DNA of 33,122 nucleotides from positions 1 through 33,122 of the forward strand of contig JAISOV010000037.1 in assembly GCA_031275405.1 (NCBI GenBank). Direction: 5' to 3'. Below, piece after piece: positions 6,319 through 15,313 of the stretch. Numbering within the stretch: the first letter of the stretch is position 1; every line of letters begins with the position of its first letter. This stretch comes from Clostridium sp. Its GTDB lineage: Bacteria > Bacillota > Clostridia > Lachnospirales > Lachnospiraceae. A program made the translations under genes and the position numbers. Under the pieces are notes generated by a model that had not been told where the DNA came from, ran no database searches, and saw nothing but the letters and a program-made list of their open reading frames with translations.

Positions 6319-7743
6319 ATGAAAATCTTAAAACGCCACCCTCTTTGGGCGGGTACTGTCACTTTGACTGTCACCGGGCTGATCACCCGTTTGATTGGAT
6401 TTTTTTACCGGATTTATCTGGCCCGGCTCTTCGGAGCGGAGGGCATGGGTATTTATCAGCTGATCAGCCCCGTCCTCGCGCTGACTTTTTCCCTTGCCGC
6501 TTCCGGCTATCAGACTTCTATCTCGAAATTCGTAGCGGAGACCACCGTCCGGCAGCACCGCGCTTCCTACCGGCCGCTCTTCGTGGGTCTCAGCCTTTCC
6601 CTGCCGCTTTCTTTGCTCTGTACCCTGATCGTTTATGGAACCTCCGAATCCATCGCGGCTTCCCTCCTGCTGGAGCCGCGTACCGCTTCCCTGCTGCGGA
6701 TCCTCGCTTTTTCCATCCCGTTCTGCAGTGTCCATGCCTGTATCAACGGATATTTCTATGGAAGAAAACAGACCGGAGTGCCTGCCGCCACCCAGCTTCT
6801 GGAACAGTGCTGCCGGGTCGGCTGCGTCTATGCCCTCTCGACGTATGCTCTGGCAAAAGGAAGACAGCCGAGCATCCGCATCGCCGTCTTCGGCCTGGCG
6901 GCAGGTGAGTTTTTGGCCATGCTGATTTCCGTCCTCGCCATTTACCGGCTCTACACCAAGGAACGCCCAAAATCCTCCGGCAAGCCGGCGGGCAGCCTCG
7001 CGGGCGGTTCCGTGGCTCTTCCCGTGGACGGTCTCCGCACGGCCCCGCTTCCCGCAGCCCTGCCGAACCGGAAGCCGCCCTCCTTGCTTTCCGCCTATCG
7101 TCAGATGCTGGGAATGGCGCTGCCGCTGACCGCCAACCGTATCGTGCTGAATCTGCTGCACAGTCTGGAGGCAGTTTCCATCCCTGCCGGACTGCGCCGC
7201 TACGGCTACGACACCGCCGCCGCCCTGAGCGTATACGGCGTCCTGACCGGCATGGCCATGCCCATGATCTTCTTTCCCAACGCTCTGACCAGCTCCGTTT
7301 CCGTGCTTCTGCTCCCTCTGGTTTCAGGGAATTACGCCATCGGCGACATGGGCGCGGTAAGAAAAGCTGTTTTACGAACCGTCAAATACTGTATCATACT
7401 CGGCTTCTGCTGCATGGGCATTTTCCTTGTGTCGGGGCGGTGGATGGGCGACTTCCTGTTCCACAGCAGCCTGGCGGGACACTTTATCCTCACGCTAAGC
7501 TTCATCTGCCCGTTCCTGTATTTGGACACTACGCTCTCCAGTATCCTTCAAGGACTTGGCATGGCGGGGCGGCTCTTTACCACCAACATCATCAGCCTGC
7601 TCGTGCGGCTCGGGTTCATTTACCTCACGATCCCGAGGTTCGGCATTACCGGCTATCTGTGGGGGATCCTGGCGAGCCAGATCCTGCTGACGTTCCTCTA
7701 TTTTCTCTGCCTGTTCCGGAACCAGGGGATCCGCTCCCGATAA
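6319..7743 (+). CDS. SpoVB/MurJ-like polysaccharide flippase (MOP superfamily)
   Basis: 474 aa integral membrane protein with about 12-14 hydrophobic segments spread over its length. The N-terminus (GLITRLIGFFYRIYLARLFGAEGMGIY) is the characteristic opening of the SpoVB/MATE-like flippase family in Firmicutes. These proteins move lipid-linked cell-wall precursors or polysaccharide units across the membrane, and in sporulating species they serve spore cortex synthesis. A hydrophilic loop rich in Pro, Gly and Ser lies around residues 218-250. The start at 6319 (MKILKRHPLW) is preferred: GGGGA precedes it, and the 14-residue upstream extension from 6277 has no family support. It is divergent from nifS. 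A TATACT at 6285 could be its -10, but no good -35 is seen. Confidence 0.85.
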   Translation: MKILKRHPLWAGTVTLTVTGLITRLIGFFYRIYLARLFGAEGMGIYQLISPVLALTFSLAASGYQTSISKFVAETTVRQHRASYRPLFVGLSLSLPLSLLCTLIVYGTSESIAASLLLEPRTASLLRILAFSIPFCSVHACINGYFYGRKQTGVPAATQLLEQCCRVGCVYALSTYALAKGRQPSIRIAVFGLAAGEFLAMLISVLAIYRLYTKERPKSSGKPAGSLAGGSVALPVDGLRTAPLPAALPNRKPPSLLSAYRQMLGMALPLTANRIVLNLLHSLEAVSIPAGLRRYGYDTAAALSVYGVLTGMAMPMIFFPNALTSSVSVLLLPLVSGNYAIGDMGAVRKAVLRTVKYCIILGFCCMGIFLVSGRWMGDFLFHSSLAGHFILTLSFICPFLYLDTTLSSILQGLGMAGRLFTTNIISLLVRLGFIYLTIPRFGITGYLWGILASQILLTFLYFLCLFRNQGIRSR

Positions 7744-7777
7744 ACCGGCAGCGCCGACGGCCAGGCCTTCTTCGGCA

Positions 7778-8809
7778 TCAGCCGATTGCTTTTGACAGGA
7801 CTTCATATTCCTTCTCTTCGGCATCCTTTAAGAAATCCGATATTTTGTTCATTTCTTTTATATGACGGCTTACCTTATATTTTAAGCACAGATTCACTAT
7901 GGTTTTACACTGGCCTTCGATTTCTGATAAAGAAGGCAGGATGGCAGGATCTGTAAAGCCCGATTTTGTCAGATAGTCAAACCGGCGGGTCATCATCTTC
8001 TTATGGTCATAAAGCAGATAAAACATACGGAGATCTAATTCCTCAGGCTCCGGCTGATTCCTAAGATAGGCAGACAAAGCACCGTAATAATCCTTCCCAA
8101 AAACAATACGCTTTTGATTCCCAAAATTATACATGTCCCAGTATTCCAGCACCGACGCTTCCAGGTACCGTTTCATAGACCGAAACACATTCTCTATGAC
8201 AAAGCCATCCTTGCGGTCTGGATCCAGCCTGTATAGATAAACAATACCGTTAAGATAATCAGAATTCCATGACAGTTCGCCGTCATCAAACGCGGGATTG
8301 ATTTTCTGGATCGGGATACTATAAGAGCCGTACGACGTGCCGATCAAAAAATCACAGGCATAAATGAGACCCTTATTCAGGTCGTATCCATAGAGTAACG
8401 CATCGTGTATTCTATGGCTGCTCTCAAAATGAGAGGAACCCGCTATATGAAAATAATCTAACATCAAATGCAGATACCAGCCATGGTCTATCGCATATTT
8501 CAGGAACTCCAAAAACTCCCCCCAGTGATCCTTTATCAGGCTTCTATGGAGCTTCTGTGTCGTGAGCCATTCGCAGTGGTCGGATGGCCGTAACTCATAG
8601 GGCTTCGGAAAATAAAAATCCGCCCAGGAAGATTCCTGGAGATACTTATTCGAGTACAGATTGATGTAGTTGCTGTATATCCAGCCATGAGCCGGTTCAT
8701 ACCCTCCTAAGATAGACAGCAGATGTGCATGTTGGGTGTACGTAGTAATGATCGGACTCGCTAATTTCAGCATCCTGTCATGACCATTTTGGATCTTATG
8801 TCTGCCCAT
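7778..8809 (-). CDS. Orphan protein in AT-rich DNA, faintly like BtrH/C39-fold proteins
   Basis: 343 aa, soluble, very rich in Tyr, His, Asp and Trp. Family not established. A segment around residues 117-155 (DYFHIAGSSHFESSHRIHDA, then LLYGYD and ACDF) is reminiscent of the His-Asp part of BtrH_N/peptidase-C39-like domains found near peptide and aminoglycoside biosynthesis genes. I do not see the usual N-terminal cysteine, so this is only a suggestion. The C-terminal ~90 residues look helical and charged. The start at 8809 has AGGGAG 8 nt upstream and its own promoter at 8848-8876. The gene is visibly AT-richer than both neighbours and stands alone, which points to acquisition by transfer. 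Confidence 0.75.
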   Translation of the reverse strand: MGRHKIQNGHDRMLKLASPIITTYTQHAHLLSILGGYEPAHGWIYSNYINLYSNKYLQESSWADFYFPKPYELRPSDHCEWLTTQKLHRSLIKDHWGEFLEFLKYAIDHGWYLHLMLDYFHIAGSSHFESSHRIHDALLYGYDLNKGLIYACDFLIGTSYGSYSIPIQKINPAFDDGELSWNSDYLNGIVYLYRLDPDRKDGFVIENVFRSMKRYLEASVLEYWDMYNFGNQKRIVFGKDYYGALSAYLRNQPEPEELDLRMFYLLYDHKKMMTRRFDYLTKSGFTDPAILPSLSEIEGQCKTIVNLCLKYKVSRHIKEMNKISDFLKDAEEKEYEVLSKAIG

Positions 8810-8847
8810 ATAAAATTCTCCCTTTCAAAACCATCCTCTTTTCACGG

Positions 8848-8876
8848 ATCATATCACTGTCTGATCTTTTTTGCAA
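8848..8876 (-). promoter_or_regulatory. Predicted sigma-A promoter of the AT-rich orphan gene
   Basis: On the minus strand TTGCAA (8871-8876) and TATGAT (8848-8853) are separated by 17 bp. The leader is about 30 nt to the start at 8809. The rest of 8877-9132 holds no convincing gene or terminator. Confidence 0.65.
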
Positions 8877-9132
8877 CCTCCTTCGGCAAATTCAGTCATA
8901 TTTCTGTACGGAAACTGCTGCGATTCCGCATGGGCAGCGAAATGGCAGCTCTGCGCGGCGATCCCCGCCGTTTTGTGGGAAACAACGCGCCTGCCCTGAT
9001 AAGGGCATATCGGCTCCGCAGGCTCCTCCTGCCGAACCGTACCCGGCATCGTACAGAGTTCATAACGTAAGGGAGGATAAGTTCACAGAGACAGCCCATT
9101 TCCGCAGCCGGATCCGGGCAGGCCTCCGTTCC

Positions 9133-10956
9133 TCACTCCGGGAAACTTTCCGCCAGACAAAGCGCCCCGAAACCTACCCTGTCGTTCGGATAGTCCATCT
9201 CTCCCCGGATGGGCCTCGCCCCTCCCCGCAGGTACGCCTTTACTTTCTCGCCGTACAGGAACGGGTCGTTCCCCCGCACGATCCCCCACTCCATCAGGAG
9301 GGCCGCGCAGCCGGACACAAGGGGCGTGGCAAAAGAAGTACCCGTCACCGACTGGTAGCCGCCGTAAATGTCCGGGGCCATAATATCGACCCCCGGCGCC
9401 GCCAGATCCGGCTTCACGAGACCGGCGGTGACAACCCCGATCGTCCTGCGGGGATACACGAAACCCCTCCCGGAAAAGTCGGCATAGGCATTGTAAGAGC
9501 TGTCGTACGCGCCCACACTGATGACTTTCGACGCCGTGGAGGGAATCGTCAGCGTCACCTGCGGACTCGGGCGGTAGAACCTCGTCTGTAGGCTTCTCGC
9601 GTTGCTGGCCGGAAGATAAAGGTAATATTCTCCGGTTGCCGTTTCCTGCGGGGTAAAAATGATCTGCCAGATCCCGCTGTTGATATAGGAAGCGCCCAGG
9701 GGGATCATCTCAAAATAGATCTCCTGATCGACCGAATAGGGCGAGGGTTCCCCGACATACACCAGAACCTGTGTATGCTCCATGGAAAGGGTGTATTTCC
9801 CGCCCGCTATCGTGCTGGAAAGTTCCTGCCGGATCCCGCCCGGCGAACGGAGGGTGATACGGTAGCGGTCGAAGTAATGCTTCCACAGCTGGACGCTGAG
9901 CGAAGTTTCGTAGCTGCCTACCGCGAGTTCCGCCACCGGCTCCTGTGTCACGTCCCCCGCCACATGCCCTGCCGAATTGCCCTCGTTCCCGCTTCCCACG
10001 CAGATCACCGTCCTCCCGATTTCCGCCGCGTTATCCAGAAAGCGTTCCAGCAGGGAGCTGCCGTCATGGGCGCCGTAGCTGTTGCCGAAGCTCAGGTTGA
10101 CCACCAGCGGCATTCCCAGATCCAGGGCCTTGCGTACGGCGTATGTGACCCCTCTCATGACCTGCGTCGTCCTAGGGAAGCCTTCCACGTCCGCGGTCCC
10201 CAGCTTCACGATCAGCAGCTCGCTGCCCGGCGCCACGCCGGAATACAGGCTCTGCGCTTCTCCGCCGCCCGCCGCGATCCCGGCGATGCTGGTGCCGTGT
10301 CCGTTCGTGTCCCGGCTCGGTACCAGCAGATAGCGCTGCCGGGCATTATCCGCCGCAAGCGCCTGATTGATCTCCTCCCGGCCAAATTCCACGCCTATCC
10401 GGAAGCCCTCGGGAGGGCGGCGCACTGGAGCGCTCCCTTCCGGCATGGCTGCGTCCGCCGGGAGAACGCCGTCCCCGGCCTCTTCCGTCGCCCTCAGCGT
10501 CTGATCCCAGAGGAAACGGATCCGGGTGGTTCCGTCGGCCCTCCGGAAATCGCCGCGCGCATAGTCGATCCCGGTATCCAGTATGGCTACCAGTACCCCC
10601 GCGCCGTCCAGGAAAGGCTCCCGCAAGGTCACGGGCAGCACGCAGGAAGCGGATTTCGCGTCCTCTACCCCAAAATAATACCGCTTGGGCTTTTCCACAT
10701 ACTCGATTTCTTCCGCCTCCGCCACCCGGTTCATCAGGGCCTCCGGCACGGTCAGGATACAGTAGCCCGCGATCAGGTATTCCGCCTGTACTCCATAGGA
10801 CTCCAGCTCTGCCAGGCTTCCATGGTATTTTGCGATGACCTCCCAGGTACGGGTCGCATCGTCATAGCCGAGATTCAGGTTGCGGGTGCGTCTGCGCACT
10901 GCTTCCGGCGTTTCCAAAGCCAGGTTCAGTATGTTTTCCAGTTTCTGATTCGCCAC
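9133..10956 (-). CDS. S8 family subtilisin-like protease, Csp type
   Basis: 607 aa. The catalytic triad is intact: Asp in AILDTGID near residue 125, His in DTNGHGTS near residue 225, Ser in GTSFATPLVSG near residue 545. A long insert between the Ser-proximal strands and an N-terminal prodomain of roughly 90 residues match the Csp subtilases of Clostridia, some of which activate cortex lytic enzymes during spore germination. There is no signal peptide, as expected for a protein made inside the mother cell. The start is the GTG at 10956, with GGAGGG and GGGGA upstream. The ATG at 10998 lies within the TATAAT of the predicted promoter and is unlikely. It follows gabT by 98 nt but has its own promoter candidate, so a link to polyamine catabolism is not implied. 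Confidence 0.88.
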   Translation of the reverse strand: MANQKLENILNLALETPEAVRRRTRNLNLGYDDATRTWEVIAKYHGSLAELESYGVQAEYLIAGYCILTVPEALMNRVAEAEEIEYVEKPKRYYFGVEDAKSASCVLPVTLREPFLDGAGVLVAILDTGIDYARGDFRRADGTTRIRFLWDQTLRATEEAGDGVLPADAAMPEGSAPVRRPPEGFRIGVEFGREEINQALAADNARQRYLLVPSRDTNGHGTSIAGIAAGGGEAQSLYSGVAPGSELLIVKLGTADVEGFPRTTQVMRGVTYAVRKALDLGMPLVVNLSFGNSYGAHDGSSLLERFLDNAAEIGRTVICVGSGNEGNSAGHVAGDVTQEPVAELAVGSYETSLSVQLWKHYFDRYRITLRSPGGIRQELSSTIAGGKYTLSMEHTQVLVYVGEPSPYSVDQEIYFEMIPLGASYINSGIWQIIFTPQETATGEYYLYLPASNARSLQTRFYRPSPQVTLTIPSTASKVISVGAYDSSYNAYADFSGRGFVYPRRTIGVVTAGLVKPDLAAPGVDIMAPDIYGGYQSVTGTSFATPLVSGCAALLMEWGIVRGNDPFLYGEKVKAYLRGGARPIRGEMDYPNDRVGFGALCLAESFPE

Positions 10957-10996
10957 TTTTTCCCCGCCCTCCGATAGATGATCCAAGACAGGGTAC

Positions 10997-11030
10997 ATTA
11001 TATGCCGGAACTTAAGGCGCTATGCGCGGG
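10997..11030 (-). promoter_or_regulatory. Promoter candidate of the Csp-like protease, sigma-E-like
   Basis: On the minus strand CATATAAT (10997-11004) lies 14 bp downstream of GCATAGC. The sporulation sigma-E consensus (KMATATT, 14-15 bp, CATACANT) is matched at 5 of 7 and 7 of 8 positions. A sigma-A reading would have a good -10 but no -35. A hairpin without T tract (GCGGGC 11026-11031 with GCCCCGC 11046-11052) lies between gabT and this site. Confidence 0.4.
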
Positions 11031-11054
11031 CAGACCAAACGGAAAGCCCCGCTC

Positions 11055-12389
11055 TCACACAGACTCCGCTATGGCCGCGTCCAGCACGTCCATGCCCAGC
11101 TCCGTCTGTTCCGGCGTCATGACCAACGGCGGAAGAAAGCGAACGACGTTCCCATGCAGCCCGGCATCCAGGAAGATCACGCCCCTCTGCAACGCGGCGG
11201 CGATGACTCTGTTCACGGCCGCCGCGTCGGGCGTCTTTTCCGCAGGGTCGCTCACGAACTCCATGCCGATCATCGCGCCCATGCCTCGCACGTCCCCGAT
11301 CTGCGGGTATTTTTCCATCATTCCGCGCGCCCGCGCCGTGATGTACCCGCCGATCTCCCGGGCGCGCCCGCAGAGCCCATGCTTCCGCACGTTCTCAATG
11401 ACTGCCAGCGCCGCGGCGCACGCCACGGGGCTGCCCGAAAACGTACCGCCGATTCCGCCGACCTGGGGCGCGTCCATGATTTCCGCCCTGCCGATCACCG
11501 CGCCGAGCGGCAGACCCGCCGCGAGAGACTTCGAGCTGGTGAGGATGTCCGGCTCGACGCCCAGCTGCTCCGCGGCGTAAAACGTCCCGGTTCTGGCAAT
11601 CCCGCTCTGTATCTCGTCGAGGATGAGCAGGATGCCGTGCCTGTCGCAGATTTCCCGCAGGCGCTTCACATAGGGCTTCGGCATTGGGACAAAACCGCCC
11701 TCGCCCTGAACCGGCTCGACGACCACGCAGGCAACCATCTCCGGCGTCAGAGATGTCGACAGCATTTCCTCAAACCTGTCCGCGCAGGACAGCGCGAACG
11801 CGGCGGCGTCCATCCCCTCCGGCTTGCGGTAAAGGTTCGGACACGGAATGTTATAGACGTCCTGCGCGAAAGGGCCGAACCCGTCCTTATACGGCTTGGC
11901 CTTTGTCGTCAGGCTCATGGCAAGCAGCGTGCGCCCGTGGAACGAGCCTTCCACGGCGGCGACTCCCGCGCGCCCGGTGTGCTTCCTGGCGATTTTCACC
12001 GCATTCTCGATGCATTCCGCTCCGCTGTTGACGAACATCGCTTTCGCGTTTTTGATCGGCGCGGTTTCGCACAGCTTTTTCGCCAGCTCCGTATAGGCCT
12101 CATACCACAGTACATTTACGGAGGTGTGGAGGAATCTTTCCGCCTGGGCCTTTACCGCCTCGACCACCTCCGCGGGGCAGTGCCCCGCGTTGACGACGCC
12201 GATACCGGCGGCGAAGTCCAGAAAGACGTTCCCGTCCACGTCGCGTACCAGCGCGCCGGACGCGGACTGGGCAAAGATCTTCGTAGAATTCGATACCCCC
12301 CGGGGAACGTATTTTTCCCGCTCCGCCCAGAGCGTTTTGGACTTCGGCCCCGGGATTTGCGTAACGATCCTCGGTTTTCCCGCGCTCAC
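11055..12389 (-). CDS. gabT: 4-aminobutyrate aminotransferase (class III)
   Basis: 444 aa PLP enzyme that would transfer the amino group of GABA to 2-oxoglutarate, giving succinate semialdehyde and glutamate. Class III features are present: VNSGAECIENAVKIAR near residue 120, the PLP aspartate motif LDEIQSGIARTG near 255, the PLP lysine in TSSKSLAAGLPLG near 285 and GGTFSGSPVACAAAL near 315. The start is a GTG (12387-12389) overlapping the patA TGA as GTGA, with AAAGGAGG upstream, so translation is coupled. Substrate assignment rests on family resemblance to GabT and on being the third catabolic step after patA and the aldehyde dehydrogenase. Other omega-amino acids are possible. No succinate semialdehyde dehydrogenase is in the window. 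Confidence 0.85.
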   Translation of the reverse strand: MSAGKPRIVTQIPGPKSKTLWAEREKYVPRGVSNSTKIFAQSASGALVRDVDGNVFLDFAAGIGVVNAGHCPAEVVEAVKAQAERFLHTSVNVLWYEAYTELAKKLCETAPIKNAKAMFVNSGAECIENAVKIARKHTGRAGVAAVEGSFHGRTLLAMSLTTKAKPYKDGFGPFAQDVYNIPCPNLYRKPEGMDAAAFALSCADRFEEMLSTSLTPEMVACVVVEPVQGEGGFVPMPKPYVKRLREICDRHGILLILDEIQSGIARTGTFYAAEQLGVEPDILTSSKSLAAGLPLGAVIGRAEIMDAPQVGGIGGTFSGSPVACAAALAVIENVRKHGLCGRAREIGGYITARARGMMEKYPQIGDVRGMGAMIGMEFVSDPAEKTPDAAAVNRVIAAALQRGVIFLDAGLHGNVVRFLPPLVMTPEQTELGMDVLDAAIAESV

Positions 12390-13738
12390 GGCATGGCCTC
12401 CTTTCTCACGTCCGAGAGAGCTTCCTCCATGCGGACAAGCACTTTCTCAAGGTCGCCATAGGCTATCGTCAGCGGCGGTTCGATACGGATACAGGCGGAA
12501 TTGTTCAGCGTTCCCGCCGTCATCACCCGCCGTGAGAACATCCCCTTCGCGAAAGCGTAGCCATAAGCCGGACCGGAGAATTCGACGGCGACCATCAGTC
12601 CGATGCCGCGGACGTCCTTCACCAGGGAAGGATATTTTTCCCGGAAGGCGGAGAGCCTTCCGAGCAGGAACTCTCCCTTTTCCTTTGCCTGCGCCGCAAC
12701 GTCGTTTTCCACCATATAGCTCAGCGCGGCCAGCGCGGCGGAACACGCCAGCGGGTTCCCTCCGAACGTCGGGCTTCCAAGGATCCATGGATTCTCCACA
12801 AGCGCCTGGGTCCACATGTGGGGCCGGGCGATGAGGCCGGTGATGGGCATGACCCCGCCGCCGAACGCCTTGCCGTATGTCATGACGTCCGGCGTGACCT
12901 CCTCCGCCTGGCAGCGGAAATAGGTTCCCGTGCGTCCCATTCCGGTCTGTATCTCGTCCAGGATCAGCGCGATTCCGTACCGGTCGCACAGCGCGCGGAC
13001 TTCTTTCAGGTATCCCGGCGGCGGCACGATAACGCCCGCTTCTCCCTGAACCGGCTCTAAGATGACGGCGGCGACGCTCTCCCCTACTTTGTCGAGCTTT
13101 TCGATGGTCTTGCGCATGTCTTCGATATCCCCGTAAATCACGTGGGACACCTGCTGGATCAGCGGCAGATACGGCACACGGTACGTGGACTTGCCGCCTA
13201 CGGAAACGGCGCCCATGCTCTTGCCGTGGAAGCCGCCCACGGAGCTGATCACCCATCTGCGCCCCGTGGCGATCCGCGCAAGCTTCAGTGCCATTTCAAC
13301 CGCCTCGGCCCCGCCGTTGGTGAAAAAGCAGTACTGCAGATCCCCCGGCGTAAGCTCCGACATCGCTTTGGCCAGGTACCCCCGCAGCGGATCCAGCAGC
13401 TCCTGGCTGTGGAGCGCCTGACGGCGCAGCTGCATTTCAACGCGTTTTACGATTTCCGGATTCCTGTGTCCGAAGTTATAGATGCCGAACCCGCCCAGGC
13501 AGTCGATGAATTCCTCCCCATACACGTCGGAAAAGCAGCTGCCGTGATCCGTCCATTCCACGAACGCTTCATTCGTAGAGACGCTCTTGCGGTATTTCAG
13601 CCAGCCGGGGTTGATGAAATGATTGTAGTTGCCGATGCTGTCGGAGACAAGTTTTTTGCGGTCAGCGTCCGTAAGCGCGTCCTTGTCCATCACCGCGAGT
13701 ATTCCGTTCAGCGTTTCTTTCGCCTTGTTGACATCCAT
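12386..13738 (-). CDS. patA: Putrescine aminotransferase (class III), PatA/YgjG-like
   Basis: 450 aa. It closely matches the remembered E. coli putrescine-2-oxoglutarate aminotransferase along its length: INPGWLKYRKSV, EFIDCLGGFGIYNFGHRNP, LHSQELLDPLRGYLAK, AAVILEPVQGEAGVI, LILDEIQTGMGRTG, the PLP lysine in YGKAFGGGVMPI, and the C-terminal AGTLNNSACIRIEPPLT. It would convert putrescine plus 2-oxoglutarate to 4-aminobutanal and glutamate. The start at 13738 (MDVNKAKETL) has GAGGG and AGGAG upstream; the ATG at 13771 is not supported. The gene lies between the aldehyde dehydrogenase (29 nt upstream) and gabT (4-nt overlap), exactly the order of the transaminase pathway. Confidence 0.93.
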   Translation of the reverse strand: MDVNKAKETLNGILAVMDKDALTDADRKKLVSDSIGNYNHFINPGWLKYRKSVSTNEAFVEWTDHGSCFSDVYGEEFIDCLGGFGIYNFGHRNPEIVKRVEMQLRRQALHSQELLDPLRGYLAKAMSELTPGDLQYCFFTNGGAEAVEMALKLARIATGRRWVISSVGGFHGKSMGAVSVGGKSTYRVPYLPLIQQVSHVIYGDIEDMRKTIEKLDKVGESVAAVILEPVQGEAGVIVPPPGYLKEVRALCDRYGIALILDEIQTGMGRTGTYFRCQAEEVTPDVMTYGKAFGGGVMPITGLIARPHMWTQALVENPWILGSPTFGGNPLACSAALAALSYMVENDVAAQAKEKGEFLLGRLSAFREKYPSLVKDVRGIGLMVAVEFSGPAYGYAFAKGMFSRRVMTAGTLNNSACIRIEPPLTIAYGDLEKVLVRMEEALSDVRKEAMP

Positions 13739-13767
13739 GATCCCTCGTCTCCTATTTTCCGATTTCC

Positions 13768-15228
13768 TCACCCGAACCAGCCCACGGGTCCGGGGGCCAG
13801 GTTGAGGTTGATCTGCTTGACCTCCGTGTATTCCTCTAGACCGTACGGCCCAAGCTCGCGCCCTATCCCGCTCTGCTTATAGCCTCCCCAGGGCGCCTGC
13901 GCAAACGTCGGATGATATGCGTTGACCCACGTAATCCCCGCGCGGAACGCGCGCACCACGCGCAGGGCGCGCGCCGCGTCGTTGCTGAACACTCCCGCCG
14001 CAAGACCATATTGACAGTCGTTGGCAAGCGCGATCGCCTCCGCCTCCGTGGAAAATTTCTGCACGGCCAGAACCGGGCCGAAAACTTCCTCCCGCACGAT
14101 CGTCATCTCCGGCGTACAGTCGGCAAAGATCGTCGGCAAGACGAAATATCCTTTGTCAAACTCCGCGCCGCTGGGCCGTGTGCCGCCGCAGACCAGGCGC
14201 GCGCCTTCGCTCTTTGCGGTCTCGATATAGCCCAGCACGGTGTTCCTATGCTCCTCACTTACCAGCGGCCCCATTTCCGCGCCGGGTACTGTTCCCGCGG
14301 CGATTTTGATCTTCTCCGCGCGCGCCGCGAGCCTCGCCAGAAACTCGTCGTAAATCGTGTCCTGCAGAATCAGGCGGCTCCCGGCGGAGCAGACCTCTCC
14401 CTGGTTGCAGAAGACCGCGAACAGCGCCCAGTCCACGCCGGTGTCAATGTCTACGTCGTCGAAGATCACGCAGGGCGACTTCCCGCCAAGCTCCAGGCCG
14501 ACGCCCTTGAGGGTCTCCGCCGCCGCTTTCATCAGCGTCTTTCCAGTATCGGTTCCGCCCGTGAAGACGACTTTGCCGATTCCCGGATGGCGCACCATCG
14601 CGTCTCCAACGGTCACGCCGCCGCCCATGACAAGGTTCGCCACGCCCGCGGGTATCCCCGCCTCCTCCATCAGCCCGAACAGCGCGACGGCGCTCAGCGG
14701 CGTGAGGCTCGACGGCTTGAACACCGCCGTGTTGCCTGCCGCGATACACGGCGCGATTTTCCACGCCGCCATCATCAGCGGATAGTTCCACGGAGCGATC
14801 AGCCCGCAGACGCCGATCGGCTCGCGCACGGTCATCGCGTAGGTGTTCGGGTCGGGTACGGAATACGTATAGCCGGAAGGTTTGTCGATCAGCCCGGCGT
14901 AGTACCGAAAACACGCCGCGCTGTCATACGCGTCGCCCAGGCTGTCACGCAGGGGCTTCCCGTTGTCGGCGGTGTCTATCGCCGCAAATTTTTCCGCGCG
15001 CTGTTCGATCAGATCCGCGATCCGGAACAGCAGCGCCGCCCGCTCCGTCACCGGCAGGGCCATCCACGCGGGAAACGCCCGCTCCGCCGCGGCGACTGCC
15101 ATGTCAACATGGCTCTCGTCCCCTTCGTACACCGTTCCGGCTACCGTGCCGTCCGCCGGATTCACGCTGTCTCTCGTCCTGCCGGTCTCCATCCATTTCC
15201 CGTCGATATAAAGTCTTCCGATGTCCAT
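13768..15228 (-). CDS. Aminoaldehyde dehydrogenase (4-aminobutanal dehydrogenase, PatD-like)
   Basis: 486 aa NAD(P)-dependent aldehyde dehydrogenase of the betaine/aminobutyraldehyde group. Seen: the Rossmann region PWNYPLMMAAWKIAPCIAAG near residue 140, the general base Glu in LELGGKSP near 245, the catalytic Cys in NQGEVCSAGSR near 280, and the C-terminal GGYKQSGIGRELGPYGLEEY. Context makes 4-aminobutanal the likely substrate and GABA the product, since patA and gabT follow immediately. The start at 15228 (MDIGRLYIDG) is favoured by family length; the ATG at 15240 abuts the AAAGG site. A very strong hairpin (15256-15289) separates it from potD. Alternative substrates are betaine aldehyde or other omega-aminoaldehydes. 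Confidence 0.85.
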   Translation of the reverse strand: MDIGRLYIDGKWMETGRTRDSVNPADGTVAGTVYEGDESHVDMAVAAAERAFPAWMALPVTERAALLFRIADLIEQRAEKFAAIDTADNGKPLRDSLGDAYDSAACFRYYAGLIDKPSGYTYSVPDPNTYAMTVREPIGVCGLIAPWNYPLMMAAWKIAPCIAAGNTAVFKPSSLTPLSAVALFGLMEEAGIPAGVANLVMGGGVTVGDAMVRHPGIGKVVFTGGTDTGKTLMKAAAETLKGVGLELGGKSPCVIFDDVDIDTGVDWALFAVFCNQGEVCSAGSRLILQDTIYDEFLARLAARAEKIKIAAGTVPGAEMGPLVSEEHRNTVLGYIETAKSEGARLVCGGTRPSGAEFDKGYFVLPTIFADCTPEMTIVREEVFGPVLAVQKFSTEAEAIALANDCQYGLAAGVFSNDAARALRVVRAFRAGITWVNAYHPTFAQAPWGGYKQSGIGRELGPYGLEEYTEVKQINLNLAPGPVGWFG

Positions 15229-15255
15229 AGATATGACCATCCTTTCCCAATCAAG

Positions 15256-15289
15256 CGAGAGGTTTTGTCCGAAAGGACAAAACCTCTCG
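15256..15289 (-). promoter_or_regulatory. 15-bp perfect intercistronic hairpin between potD and the aldehyde dehydrogenase gene
   Basis: 15256-15270 pairs perfectly with 15275-15289; the loop is GAAA on the plus strand and TTTC on the minus strand. No T tract follows on the minus strand, so it is not a classical terminator. Such hairpins often protect the upstream mRNA segment from 3' exonucleases, which would uncouple transporter from catabolic gene levels. Confidence 0.7.
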
Positions 15290-15313
15290 GCTGGAAACGT
15301 AGTTTCAAACTTG

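Noticed and set aside
9775..10977. 400-codon plus-strand frame opposite the Csp-like protease
   Set aside because: GC-rich antisense shadow; the protease frame carries all three catalytic motifs.
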